Positions 36,864 through 44,452 of a stretch of DNA of 64,000 nt are shown piece after piece. Made by a program: the position numbers and the translations under genes. This DNA is from Bacillus cabrialesii (GTDB lineage: Bacteria > Bacillota > Bacilli > Bacillales > Bacillaceae): contig NZ_CP096889.1 of assembly GCF_004124315.2 (NCBI RefSeq), positions 2,339,001-2,403,000 on the forward strand. The letters run 5' to 3'. The notes under the pieces were generated by a model, which searched no databases, had not been told where the DNA came from, and saw only the letters and a program-made list of their open reading frames with translations. Within the stretch, counting starts at the first letter, position 1. Every line of letters begins with the position of its first letter.

Positions 36864-37784
36864 ATGAGAAAGCGCAAACTGGGTACATCCGATTTAGAAA
36901 TAAGCGAAGTCGGACTCGGCTGTATGTCTCTTGGAACTGAAAAAAACAAAGCATTGTCCATTCTGGATGAAGCGATCGAGCTTGGCATCAACTATTTGGA
37001 CACAGCGGATTTGTACGATCGCGGACGGAACGAAGAAATCGTCGGTGATGCGATTCAACACAGACGCCAAGACATTATTTTGGCAACGAAAGCGGGAAAC
37101 CGCTGGAATGTTGAAAACGATAGCTGGTATTGGGATCCTTCAAAAGCTTACATAAAAGAAGCCGTCAAAAAGAGCCTTACGCGGCTGAAAACTGATTATA
37201 TCGATCTCTATCAGCTTCACGGCGGCACGATAGAGGACCACATTGAGGAAACGATCGAAGCGTTTGAGGAATTAAAACAAGAAGGTGTCATCCGTTATTA
37301 TGGCATTTCTTCCATCCGCCCGAATGTGATCAAAGAATATGTGAAAAAATCAAATATCGTCAGTATTATGATGCAATTCAGCCTGTTTGACCGACGTCCT
37401 GAGGAATGGCTTCCGCTCTTAGAAGAACATCAAATCAGCGTTGTTGCCAGAGGTCCTGTTGCCAAAGGGCTCTTAACTGAAAAACCCCTTGATCAAGCAG
37501 CGGACAGCATCAAACAGAACGGATACTTGTCCTATTCGTTCGAAGAACTGACAAATGCCCGCAAGGCAATGGAGGACATTGCTTCCGATCTTTCTATGAC
37601 GGAAAAGTCGCTGCAGTATCTATTAGCACAGCCGGCTGTCGCATCAGTGATTACAGGCGCCAGTAAGATTGAGCAGTTACGGGAAAATGTTAAGGCTGCA
37701 AACGCGCGGCGTTTACACGAAGAAGAAATCAAAGCGCTCCAATCTCATACGAAACAGGACATTTACGAGGCTCACCGCTCATAA
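36864..37784 (+). CDS. yqkF: Aldo-keto reductase YqkF
   Basis: A 306-residue cytoplasmic NADPH-dependent oxidoreductase of the aldo-keto reductase superfamily. The catalytic tetrad is visible as Asp/Tyr in YLDTADLYDRGRNEE (about 46-60), Lys in ILATKAGN, and His in YQLHGG. The C-terminal cofactor site includes VITGASKIEQLREN. The start at 36864 has AAGGAGTG upstream; a GTG two codons earlier is inside the spacer. The natural substrate is not known. It ends in a shared terminator with yqkE. Confidence 0.9.
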   Translation: MRKRKLGTSDLEISEVGLGCMSLGTEKNKALSILDEAIELGINYLDTADLYDRGRNEEIVGDAIQHRRQDIILATKAGNRWNVENDSWYWDPSKAYIKEAVKKSLTRLKTDYIDLYQLHGGTIEDHIEETIEAFEELKQEGVIRYYGISSIRPNVIKEYVKKSNIVSIMMQFSLFDRRPEEWLPLLEEHQISVVARGPVAKGLLTEKPLDQAADSIKQNGYLSYSFEELTNARKAMEDIASDLSMTEKSLQYLLAQPAVASVITGASKIEQLRENVKAANARRLHEEEIKALQSHTKQDIYEAHRS

Positions 37785-37785
37785 C

Positions 37786-37818
37786 AGAAAAACCAGCACC
37801 TTTACGGGTGCTGGTTTA
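37786..37818. terminator. Bidirectional terminator between yqkF and yqkE
   Basis: Stem AAACCAGCACC / GGTGCTGGTTT with a six-base loop, A residues on the left, T residues on the right. It serves both convergent genes. Confidence 0.85.
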
Positions 37819-38040
37819 TTTATATTTGTGCCAATCCATTTGGCTTTCATTAAAGAGTTCTTCAAAGCTTTTGTTTTTTTCGATCTCTTTTTTCTTTCTG
37901 ATTTGTTCTGCTTTTTCTCTTTCCTGCCTCTTTTCGTCCTCTTCCTTCAATTGGCTCTTCATCTCCATAAGCTTTGCTTTGATGTCTGATTGAAGGTCAT
38001 CTTTTAACTGGTGTTTGTCAGCGGATTTTTGTTTTTTCAT
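37816..38040 (-). CDS. yqkE: Small charged protein YqkE
   Basis: A 74-residue, highly charged protein of unknown function, recognised as YqkE (DUF3886-type). The middle (about 12-55) is nearly all Lys, Glu, Asp, Gln and Arg and should form one long helix, perhaps a coiled coil; it ends SFEELFNESQMDWHKYK. No cysteines, signal peptide or membrane segment are present. It is transcribed alone, convergent to yqkF and divergent from yqkD. Confidence 0.82.
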   Translation of the reverse strand: MKKQKSADKHQLKDDLQSDIKAKLMEMKSQLKEEDEKRQEREKAEQIRKKKEIEKNKSFEELFNESQMDWHKYK

Positions 38041-38201
38041 GTACGCTTCCCCCGTGTTTGTTTTGAAGCCAGTTTATCACGGAGCATGCAGACTGAACAA
38101 GCGGACTCTCTTGTGAGAACTTTTTCGGACAGCGCAGCAGTGTTTGGTATAATGATTCCGAGTATAAATTTCCTATATTTAGTTGAAAGGTGCTGTGACT
38201 T

Positions 38202-39119
38202 TTGAAGAAAATCCTTTTGGCCATTGGCGCTCTCTTAGCCGCTGTAACCGCAATCGGAATGATGTTTTCAAATATCATTATGTTCATCAAGAAAAAAACG
38301 GATGAAGACATTATGAAAAGAGAGACGGACGACGGACATGATGTGTTTGAATCATTTGAACAAATGGAAAAAATCCCTTTTGCCGTTCCATCCGCTTACG
38401 GCTATGATATAAAAGGCTATTATGTCGCGCCGCATGACACCTCAAACACCATCATCATCTGCCATGGGGTGACGATGAATGTGCTGAATTCTCTTAAATA
38501 TATGCATTTATTTCTTGATCTTGGCTGGAATGTGATTGTTTATGACCATCGCCGGCACGGGCAAAGCGGCGGAAAGACGACTAGCTACGGGTTTTATGAA
38601 AAGGATGATCTCAGCGAGGTTGTCAGCTGGGTCAAGAACAAAACAGATCATCGCGGATTGATCGGAATTCACGGCGAATCAATGGGAGCTGCAACTGCCC
38701 TGCTTTACGCTGGTGAACACTGTGATGATGGCGCTGATTTTTATATTGCCGATTGCCCATTCGCACGTTTTGATGAACAGCTTGCCTATCGGCTGAAAGC
38801 GGAATACAGGCTCCCTGCTTGGCCTCTGCTCCCCATCACCGACTTCTTTTTAAAGCTGAGGGGCGGCTATCGCGCACGCGAAGTTTCTCCGCTTGCTGTC
38901 ATTGATAAAATTGAAAAACCGGTCCTCTTTATTCACAGTAAGGATGATGACTATATTCCGGTTTCTTCAACCGAACGGTTGTATGAAAAGAAACCCGGAC
39001 CGAAGGCGCTGTATATTGCCGAGAACGGAGAACATGCCATGTCGTATACAAAAAACCGGGACATGTACCGAAAAACGGTGCAGGAGTTTTTAGATAAAAT
39101 AAAGGATTCAACAGAATAA
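38202..39119 (+). CDS. yqkD: Membrane-anchored alpha/beta hydrolase YqkD
   Basis: A 305-residue hydrolase with one N-terminal membrane helix (about 3-28). The nucleophile elbow is GIHGESMGAATAL (Ser near residue 165), the oxyanion region is IIICHGVTMN, and the Asp and His come in SKDDDYIP and GEHAMSY. Esterase or lipase activity is expected; the substrate is unknown. Translation starts at TTG 38202 with GAAAGGTG upstream. It shares a bidirectional terminator with yqkC. Confidence 0.87.
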   Translation: MKKILLAIGALLAAVTAIGMMFSNIIMFIKKKTDEDIMKRETDDGHDVFESFEQMEKIPFAVPSAYGYDIKGYYVAPHDTSNTIIICHGVTMNVLNSLKYMHLFLDLGWNVIVYDHRRHGQSGGKTTSYGFYEKDDLSEVVSWVKNKTDHRGLIGIHGESMGAATALLYAGEHCDDGADFYIADCPFARFDEQLAYRLKAEYRLPAWPLLPITDFFLKLRGGYRAREVSPLAVIDKIEKPVLFIHSKDDDYIPVSSTERLYEKKPGPKALYIAENGEHAMSYTKNRDMYRKTVQEFLDKIKDSTE

Positions 39120-39153
39120 AAAAGCGAAAGGCCTCTTCAGCTCTTTCGCTTTT
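39119..39153. terminator. Terminator between yqkD and yqkC
   Basis: Stem AAAAGCGAAAG / CTTTCGCTTTT around a 12-base loop. A residues lie on the left and T residues on the right, so it can act in both directions. Confidence 0.82.
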
Positions 39154-39158
39154 CCATT

Positions 39159-39398
39159 TCATAAAACGTCGGTAATGCCATCCATATTTTCTCTGATCCA
39201 TTCAATCGCAAGATCTATCGTTGTAAACTCCTGCGTTTCGAATGTCATTTCATCCTGCAATAGCCAAACGTCTTTCTTGACGGATTCTGCTCCTCCAATC
39301 GACCAGTGAAGCAAGGTATAAGGATGGTTTTGATTCAGGAAGGATACCCACGTTTTATTCTGTGCTGTGTTCTTCATTGACTTCAGCTTTTGTTCCAC
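39159..39398 (-). CDS. yqkC: DUF2552 protein YqkC
   Basis: A 79-residue protein recognised as YqkC of the DUF2552 family, function unknown. It is a soluble alpha/beta protein with the stretch [20 protein letters not shown] and an acidic C-terminal helix ([14 protein letters not shown]). It is the last gene of the yqjY-yqjZ-yqkA-yqkB-yqkC operon, 13 bp after yqkB. Nothing in the sequence shows a catalytic site. Confidence 0.82.
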   Translation of the reverse strand: MEQKLKSMKNTAQNKTWVSFLNQNHPYTLLHWSIGGAESVKKDVWLLQDEMTFETQEFTTIDLAIEWIRENMDGITDVL

Positions 39399-39411
39399 GT
39401 TTCGTGTCTCC

Positions 39412-39735
39412 CTACTTTACTAATATGCTCATTCTGGGGCTGAGCATTTCAGCCGGGCTTTTTAGCGCCAGCGTTTTGGCTTTTTCATTGTAATCGATCG
39501 TCATTTGATCGTCAAAAAACACTTTTTGTGACGATTGGATATACAGCGGGATTCCGTTCGTTTCCAGCTGCTCGCACTGTCCCGTTAATTCTTCTGCTAA
39601 CCAGATTGTCGGTACACCGCTTACCGCGCAGCCGCATCCCTCTGCATCGTAACGGAGCTGGGCTTTTTTTTCCGGGTTGGCGTCAAACGCCTGCTGCAGT
39701 GCCTGTTTTGCTGCATCTGTCACATGTATGTTCAT
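39412..39735 (-). CDS. yqkB: HesB/IscA-like protein YqkB
   Basis: A 107-residue protein of the iron-sulfur biosynthesis (HesB/IscA-type) fold. It starts with [14 protein letters not shown] and has the cysteine-rich EGCGCAVSG (about 31-39), but it lacks the C-terminal CxC pair of true A-type carriers. So iron-sulfur transfer is uncertain. It overlaps yqkA by 4 bp and belongs to a five-gene operon with two acetyltransferase-like proteins and a monooxygenase-like protein. Confidence 0.82.
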   Translation of the reverse strand: MNIHVTDAAKQALQQAFDANPEKKAQLRYDAEGCGCAVSGVPTIWLAEELTGQCEQLETNGIPLYIQSSQKVFFDDQMTIDYNEKAKTLALKSPAEMLSPRMSILVK

Positions 39736-40763
39736 AAGGTGAGACCCCCGTTTTCATCATTTTCGCTATTGTAGCATACAACGCTTCCATTCGCATTGTT
39801 TCTGCCTTCTTTCCACCGCTTCGCATGTTCTTCTGCAGTCTTGATCCAATCATCTTTCCCTTGTATGTACTGATTGATGCTGTCCGGATGCTGAATTGCC
39901 AGCCGTTTTTTGAGAATGGCGTATTCCTCCGCTATTTTTGGATGGGCTCTAAGATAATCTCTGAATAATAGGTGCCTTTCAATAGCAGGGTTTCCTTTTT
40001 CGTACATATGGACATGATGAGTGCGTTTATTTCCGCCCTTTTGGAAATAACGCCTGCCCGCTATGCCGTTTTCTCCTTTCGGTGTATAGCCGATTGCCTT
40101 CATTTTTGAATCATATCGGTTCACAGCTTCAATACTTCTTGCTTCAATTAAAATGTCAATGATTGGCTTTGCCGCCATGTTTGGTATCGAGGTGCTTCCG
40201 ATATGATGAACAGCGCTGATCTCCGGTCCGAACACAAGCTTCAGCCGTTCTTTTTCTTCATTGAAAAGTTCCGCCCATTTTTCGTTGTAGAGAACGACTT
40301 TCACTTCTCGTTTCGGATACAAATGAAAGACCGACAGCAATAAGCCCTCCGCTGCTTTGACGGTTTCTGCCTTTTGAAATCCCAGCTGTGTATAGAGCGA
40401 CACTGCGGGTGTATTATTCTCGGCTGTGACTGCTTCAATTTTCTGAGCGTCTTCGTTCTGATCAATGGCAAATTGCAGAAGTGCTCGTCCAATCCCTTTT
40501 CTAAAACCGTCGGGATGCACAACAAGCCTGCAAATCGTTAGATGATGCATGTTTTTCTCGTATGAAATGACACCGATCAGTTTGCAGTTTTTCCGATATC
40601 CCGCAAACCGTTCATGAGATGCTCGAATATCCTTCGCCTTCTCTTGTAAGGCGGGGATACCGTCAAAACCGATAAGCTCCGCTTCCTTTATGTAGGCGGG
40701 CTGCTGTACGGCAATAATCTCACGCGCTGTGATGTCTTCCTTATGCTGAAGAAATTCTATCAT
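39732..40763 (-). CDS. yqkA: GNAT / GrpB-type nucleotidyltransferase fusion YqkA
   Basis: A 343-residue two-domain protein. Residues about 1-155 are a GNAT acetyltransferase (CRLVVHPDGFRKGIGRALLQ is the acetyl-CoA loop). About 160-330 is a GrpB/UPF0157 domain of the nucleotidyltransferase fold with AVHHIGSTSIPNMAAKPIID and the HHVHMYEKGNPAIERHLLFRD block. Both functions are known only as families. The start at 40763 (MIEFLQHK) overlaps yqjZ by 4 bp; a frame reaching 40832 lies in yqjZ. Confidence 0.86.
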   Translation of the reverse strand: MIEFLQHKEDITAREIIAVQQPAYIKEAELIGFDGIPALQEKAKDIRASHERFAGYRKNCKLIGVISYEKNMHHLTICRLVVHPDGFRKGIGRALLQFAIDQNEDAQKIEAVTAENNTPAVSLYTQLGFQKAETVKAAEGLLLSVFHLYPKREVKVVLYNEKWAELFNEEKERLKLVFGPEISAVHHIGSTSIPNMAAKPIIDILIEARSIEAVNRYDSKMKAIGYTPKGENGIAGRRYFQKGGNKRTHHVHMYEKGNPAIERHLLFRDYLRAHPKIAEEYAILKKRLAIQHPDSINQYIQGKDDWIKTAEEHAKRWKEGRNNANGSVVCYNSENDENGGLTL

Positions 40764-41098
40764 TCGTTTTCTCCTGCAAACAGCCGCTGTCTTTCGACTT
40801 TTGCGACGCGGACTGCATACGACGCGTACCAAACGCTTTTTCCTTTTTCTTTTGCCGCTTGATGTTCAGTGTGATGCCTCCAGTTGTTAATTGCGTCCAT
40901 ACTGTCCCAGTAGGAAACCGTTATGCCTCTTCCATCCGCTTCACGCACGCTTTCGACACCTAAAAATCCAGGCTGCCCCGCCGCAAGCGATACCATCCGC
41001 TCCGCTGTTTCTCCGTATCCTGTGTCATTTTCGCTTTTGACAGAAGAAAAAATAACCGCGTAGTAAGGAGGCTCAGTTGTTTTTGATAAAAAATTCAT
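40760..41098 (-). CDS. yqjZ: ABM-domain protein YqjZ
   Basis: A 112-residue protein of the antibiotic biosynthesis monooxygenase (dimeric alpha/beta barrel) family, often involved in heme or quinone oxidation. The core is YYAVIFSS, GFLGVESVR, GITVSYWDSMDAINNWRHH and EHQAAKEKG. No cofactor ligand can be assigned. Two adjacent ATGs are possible (41101 or 41098); I took the second because its distance from GAGGGGG is better. It lies 12 bp after yqjY and overlaps yqkA. Confidence 0.83.
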   Translation of the reverse strand: MNFLSKTTEPPYYAVIFSSVKSENDTGYGETAERMVSLAAGQPGFLGVESVREADGRGITVSYWDSMDAINNWRHHTEHQAAKEKGKSVWYASYAVRVAKVERQRLFAGENE

Positions 41099-41110
41099 CA
41101 TATTTCCCCC

Positions 41111-41581
41111 TCATATGTTTTTGACAAACAGTACCCTGTCTTGGCCCGGGCCATCGTAGTTTGCAAACACTGAGATGCCATTTACCGTTTTGGTGCCCTT
41201 TTCAATGTCAAAGCCCAATTTGGTGTGATACGCAATTGATACCTTATTCACAGGTGAAGTGACGCACTTGACCCGGGTGCAGCCCCTTTGTTTTACTGTC
41301 TCAATAAAGACATCGTATAATTGTTTTCCAATTTGCATTTTTCTGAAATCTGGATGCACACCGGAAAAATGGATGTATGCCGTTTCAGGATCCGATTGCG
41401 ATTGAAATCCGATTAAAAATCCAGTCATGCTGTTATGTTCAGATGTGATAAAGCTTGTGTCCTGAAAATGCTCAAAAAATAATCTCGGCAATTTTTCTTT
41501 CAGCTGTCTGCCGCCCCACCATTCATTCATTACAGACGTCACCATTTCATAATCTGAAGACGTGATTGTTCGAATATCCAT
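41111..41581 (-). CDS. yqjY: GNAT acetyltransferase YqjY
   Basis: A 156-residue N-acetyltransferase of unknown substrate. The strand before the acetyl-CoA loop is [13 protein letters not shown], then [11 protein letters not shown] (a looser version of the usual R/Q-x-x-G-x-G/A), and the C-terminal part has [11 protein letters not shown]. It heads the operon yqjY-yqjZ-yqkA-yqkB-yqkC. GGAGGGAG precedes the start. A SigA promoter lies 65-93 bases upstream. Confidence 0.86.
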   Translation of the reverse strand: MDIRTITSSDYEMVTSVMNEWWGGRQLKEKLPRLFFEHFQDTSFITSEHNSMTGFLIGFQSQSDPETAYIHFSGVHPDFRKMQIGKQLYDVFIETVKQRGCTRVKCVTSPVNKVSIAYHTKLGFDIEKGTKTVNGISVFANYDGPGQDRVLFVKNI

Positions 41582-41645
41582 TACGATTTGATCTCCCTCC
41601 GTCTGGCAAAACGAATGTCAGCTCTTTTTTTCTCACAATATAAAA

Positions 41646-41674
41646 ATTATATTTTGCCTGACTGGAATTGTAAA
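41646..41674 (-). promoter_or_regulatory. SigA promoter of the yqjY operon
   Basis: Minus-strand TTTACA (41674-41669), 17-base spacer and TATAAT (41651-41646). Confidence 0.75.
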
Positions 41675-41742
41675 TGCCTTCTTTCCTGTATCATACGTTT
41701 GCAGATTGCCGAGGGAACAATGTTTGATATTTTTACACATAT

Positions 41743-41766
41743 TCTCCCTCCTGTGCAGGAGGGAGA
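41743..41766 (-). other. GC-rich hairpin after yqjX
   Basis: Eleven-base perfect inverted repeat TCTCCCTCCTG / CAGGAGGGAGA separated by two bases, 5 bp past the yqjX stop. No U-tract follows on either strand, so it may stabilise the yqjW-yqjX 3' end or terminate poorly. Confidence 0.55.
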
Positions 41767-41770
41767 GACT

Positions 41771-42109
41771 TTACAGCACAATATCAAGCACCTGATCAAG
41801 TTTCAGCTTATAAAGCTGATCTTCGTCTCCTTTTACCCATACTGTTTTTTCAAACTCTTCATACCGGCAGATTTTCCCGGTGCAGCGGACAATTTCACCG
41901 TTCTGAAAGCAGCTGACAGTGATATCCTGAGCAAATTCCATCGCGGTGCAAAGCGTTTGATTCATTTCCTCCAGCTTATCAGGATCAAGAATCGGCTTTT
42001 GCAGCTTCTGTTTATGACGCTTTCTCTCAAGCAGGCTTTGTTTATGTTCCGGCAGAAACATCCTGCTTCCTTCCCACAGCAGGTTGCCTCTTTTTAAATG
42101 GTCATTCAT
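41771..42109 (-). CDS. yqjX: YolD-like protein YqjX
   Basis: A 112-residue YolD-like protein. YolD-type genes typically accompany Y-family polymerases in Bacillus. It starts with NDHLKRGNLLWEGSRMFLPE, which is the conserved family start, then a basic helix LLERKRHKQKLQKP, and has a C-terminal beta part. It overlaps yqjW by 4 bp and is expected to be induced with it by DNA damage through the LexA box. Its molecular role is unknown. Confidence 0.88.
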   Translation of the reverse strand: MNDHLKRGNLLWEGSRMFLPEHKQSLLERKRHKQKLQKPILDPDKLEEMNQTLCTAMEFAQDITVSCFQNGEIVRCTGKICRYEEFEKTVWVKGDEDQLYKLKLDQVLDIVL

Positions 42110-43341
42110 TTATAGTGCCCTCCTATTTTAGCCGCACGTTCAAATGCCTGGCCTGCTGCTGTCAGTGACGCCGCCCTGATGATTGCTGTGTCGCCGAACC
42201 GGTTTTTAATGCCGTCCATCACATAACCGAGGCTCATTTTTTTTGCATAATCCTGAAATAAATTAAGCTGCCATATGTCATCAGATGAGAGCTGAGACAG
42301 ATTGACCCCGAGGCGGCGGACAGGCTTTCCGTCCCAAAATCTAAGAAACAGCCCGCATACAGCCTCATATACATCCTGTGTAGAATTCGTCGGCTCCGCC
42401 AGCTTCACTTGCCGGTTGAAGCCCGTCGGCCAATCAAAATCAGCCCCTCTGCAGCTCACGGACACCGTTTGCCCCATGACTCCGGCGTTTCGGCTTCGCC
42501 TGCACACTTCTTCACTCAGCTCCAACAGCACGACTTTGATTTCTTTGTCAAAGTGTTCGTAGTCTCTCGGGAGAGTCATTCCATGGCCGATCGCTTTTTG
42601 CCCGTCCAGAGATGAAGTTGATACGGGAGAATAGTCGATCCCGTTCGCCGTCATCCACAGCACGTGGCCGTTAATGCCCCATTTCCTTTTTAAAAGATCG
42701 AGCGGAAAAGCCGCGAGCCCGCCGATCGTGCTGATGCCCATACGGTTTAAATGATGCTTCATGCGGCTCCCGACGCCAAACATGCTGCCCACCGGGAGCG
42801 GCCACATTTCGGTTTTCATATTTTCTTTCGTTAAGGTAAAAATACCGTTCTTATTCTTTTTGGCAAAATTGTCGCACGCGATTTTGGCCAGCGCTTTATT
42901 AGGACCGATTCCGACCCGCGCATAAACGCCGATCTCCCGCATGATTCTGCCCTGAATGCTTTTCGCGATCTCCTCCGGCGTCCCAAACAGCTTCTGGCTG
43001 CCTGTAATGTCCATGAACTGCTCATCGATGGAATACGGTTCTACAAGGTCTGTATATTCCTCTAAAATGGCCGTAATTTGCAGTGATACATCAATATACC
43101 GCTGCATACGGGGCCGGAGCACAACAGCTTCAGGGCACTTTTCCTGCGCCTCCCACAGCCGAGAGGCGTTCGCGATACCCTTTTGTTTCGCCAGCGGGCA
43201 GGCAGCCAATACGACACCGCCCCTTCTTTCAGGGTCACCCGAAACAATAACGGGCCTATTTTTCAAATGTGGATTTTCCGCTTTCTCTACAGATGCATAA
43301 AACGATTGCATGTCAACGAGAAAAATCACTTTTTCTTTCAT
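42106..43341 (-). CDS. polYB: DNA polymerase Y2 (Y family, UvrX-like)
   Basis: A 411-residue translesion DNA polymerase (YqjW). The catalytic acidic residues lie in FLVDMQSFYASVE (Asp near residue 9) and PYSIDEQFMDITG (Asp and Glu near 105). The UmuC-like palm, fingers and little finger are all present. The start at 43341 is the last of two neighbouring ATGs behind AGAGGTG; the start could be 1 codon earlier. With yqjX it forms an SOS-controlled pair with a LexA box 19-32 bases upstream of the start. Confidence 0.92.
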   Translation of the reverse strand: MKEKVIFLVDMQSFYASVEKAENPHLKNRPVIVSGDPERRGGVVLAACPLAKQKGIANASRLWEAQEKCPEAVVLRPRMQRYIDVSLQITAILEEYTDLVEPYSIDEQFMDITGSQKLFGTPEEIAKSIQGRIMREIGVYARVGIGPNKALAKIACDNFAKKNKNGIFTLTKENMKTEMWPLPVGSMFGVGSRMKHHLNRMGISTIGGLAAFPLDLLKRKWGINGHVLWMTANGIDYSPVSTSSLDGQKAIGHGMTLPRDYEHFDKEIKVVLLELSEEVCRRSRNAGVMGQTVSVSCRGADFDWPTGFNRQVKLAEPTNSTQDVYEAVCGLFLRFWDGKPVRRLGVNLSQLSSDDIWQLNLFQDYAKKMSLGYVMDGIKNRFGDTAIIRAASLTAAGQAFERAAKIGGHYK

Positions 43342-43359
43342 CATACACACCTCTAAAAA

Positions 43360-43373
43360 AGAACTTATGTTCG
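43360..43373 (-). promoter_or_regulatory. LexA (SOS) box of yqjW-yqjX
   Basis: Minus-strand CGAACATAAGTTCT matches the Bacillus SOS box CGAACNNNNGTTCG in all but the last base. Confidence 0.85.
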
Positions 43374-43388
43374 TTTTTCTATTATATG

Positions 43389-43402
43389 CGAAAGTATGTT
43401 CG
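43389..43402 (+). promoter_or_regulatory. LexA (SOS) box of yqzH
   Basis: CGAAAGTATGTTCG matches CGAACNNNNGTTCG with one mismatch in the left arm. It lies 15 bases from the divergent box. Confidence 0.75.
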
Positions 43403-43511
43403 ATTTATACTGGTAAATGATTCTTGTCTGACAGAAAATATGATCCAAGGGTTTGAGAGAAGAAAAACATTTAGTAGAATAAAAGCGAAGCATAAAGATA
43501 GGAGAGTCATG

Positions 43512-43718
43512 ATGGAGAAATTTGTCGAAAAAATGATGGGACAGGCACTGCGCCAATACGGCAGAAATGTTGCCATAGATCCGTTAAGCCCGTATGAAAA
43601 ACAAAGCTTGAAAGCAGCCTTAGAAGAAAGGCGGAATGAAGAACCCGATGAGGATCTGCATGCGCATATAGAAGATATCATTTATGACTATGTCACAAAC
43701 CAAGGGCTGTTCTCTTAA
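43512..43718 (+). CDS. yqzH: Small SOS-associated protein YqzH
   Basis: A 68-residue acidic, mostly helical protein recognised as YqzH, function unknown. It starts MEKFVEKMMGQALRQYGRNV and ends EDIIYDYVTNQGLFS. Two ATGs adjoin (43509 and 43512), with AGGAGAG upstream; I use the second. It is divergent from yqjW and carries its own LexA box, so it should be part of the DNA damage response. Its stop overlaps the stop of a decayed convergent gene. Confidence 0.83.
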   Translation: MEKFVEKMMGQALRQYGRNVAIDPLSPYEKQSLKAALEERRNEEPDEDLHAHIEDIIYDYVTNQGLFS

Positions 43719-44260
43719 ACGCCGGCCACACCGCACAGCGTCCGAATCTGACTGTCATTTCTTTCAGCCGCTGATGCGGCTTCCCTTTGAAAAAACAAAT
43801 AACAGTCACAGGTGACATACGGCAGAAAGGCCTGCAGAGAAAGCAAAGCAGGATATTTTCACGCGCCATAGATTCATAGTGCTCCCGGCGTAAAAGCCAC
43901 CCGAATGCCCCCGCAAAACGGGTAAGCTGTCCATTCTCAAGCGTGTTATTTATTTTCGCAACTCTTCTTTCATTCATCCGAAAAGGACGCGGCCTCTTCT
44001 TCTGTCCAGCGGCTCATGCCGGTTTTCATCAGCGGAAGCTGTCCCCTATAATAAGGCCGCCCAGTTCGTGCGCGTAAATCTTGATTTCATGTCCGTCACC
44101 ACTGAGCATTCGCAAAACGCAACCCGCATCCTGATAGGTTAAAAACACTGGCTTTCATGCATCAAACAGGCATCCGTATCCTTCCACGCCCTGCCTGATT
44201 GCTTGAAAATGCCCGCATCAATTCATATTGTGTTTCCACACATAGATAAGAGTCGAACAT
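43715..44260 (-). pseudogene. Decayed gene of about 180 codons, family unknown
   Basis: Coding-like text is spread over several frames. It begins at ATG 44260 with MFDSYLCVETQYELMRAFSS behind a GGAGGGAG, moves to another frame with VFLTYQDAGCVLRMLSGDG and HEIKIYAHELGGLIIGDSFR, then LMKTGMSRWTEEEAASFSDE, then NNTLENGQLTRFAGAFGWLL, and finally LSLQAFLPYVTCDCYLFFQR ending at a TAA at 43715-43717. In-frame stops and frameshifts prevent one product. I do not recognise the family. It is convergent to yqzH. Confidence 0.6.
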
Positions 44261-44388
44261 ATCGTCATTCTCCCTCCGAATGCTTTAACTTCAATTTCAA
44301 CGGGGTACCCCATCCTTCACCATAGGATATTGAATTTCATACAACCACACATGTTTCATGTCAATAACAAAATATTTTGAATTCCCCA

Positions 44389-44417
44389 TTGGACAAGGAA
44401 ATTTTTTCATATATGAT
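44389..44417 (+). promoter_or_regulatory. SigA promoter of yqjV
   Basis: TTGGAC (44389-44394), 17-base spacer and TATGAT (44412-44417). Confidence 0.7.
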
Positions 44418-44452
44418 AGAAAAGATCTTACATATAGGAGAGAATACGATTC

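Noticed and set aside
43693..43977. Open 94-codon frame on the minus strand (MNERRVAKINN...)
   Set aside because: It contains part of the decayed gene's coding signal but its last third runs in a frame less protein-like than the neighbouring frame, and its start has no ribosome binding site. I treat it as part of the pseudogene.
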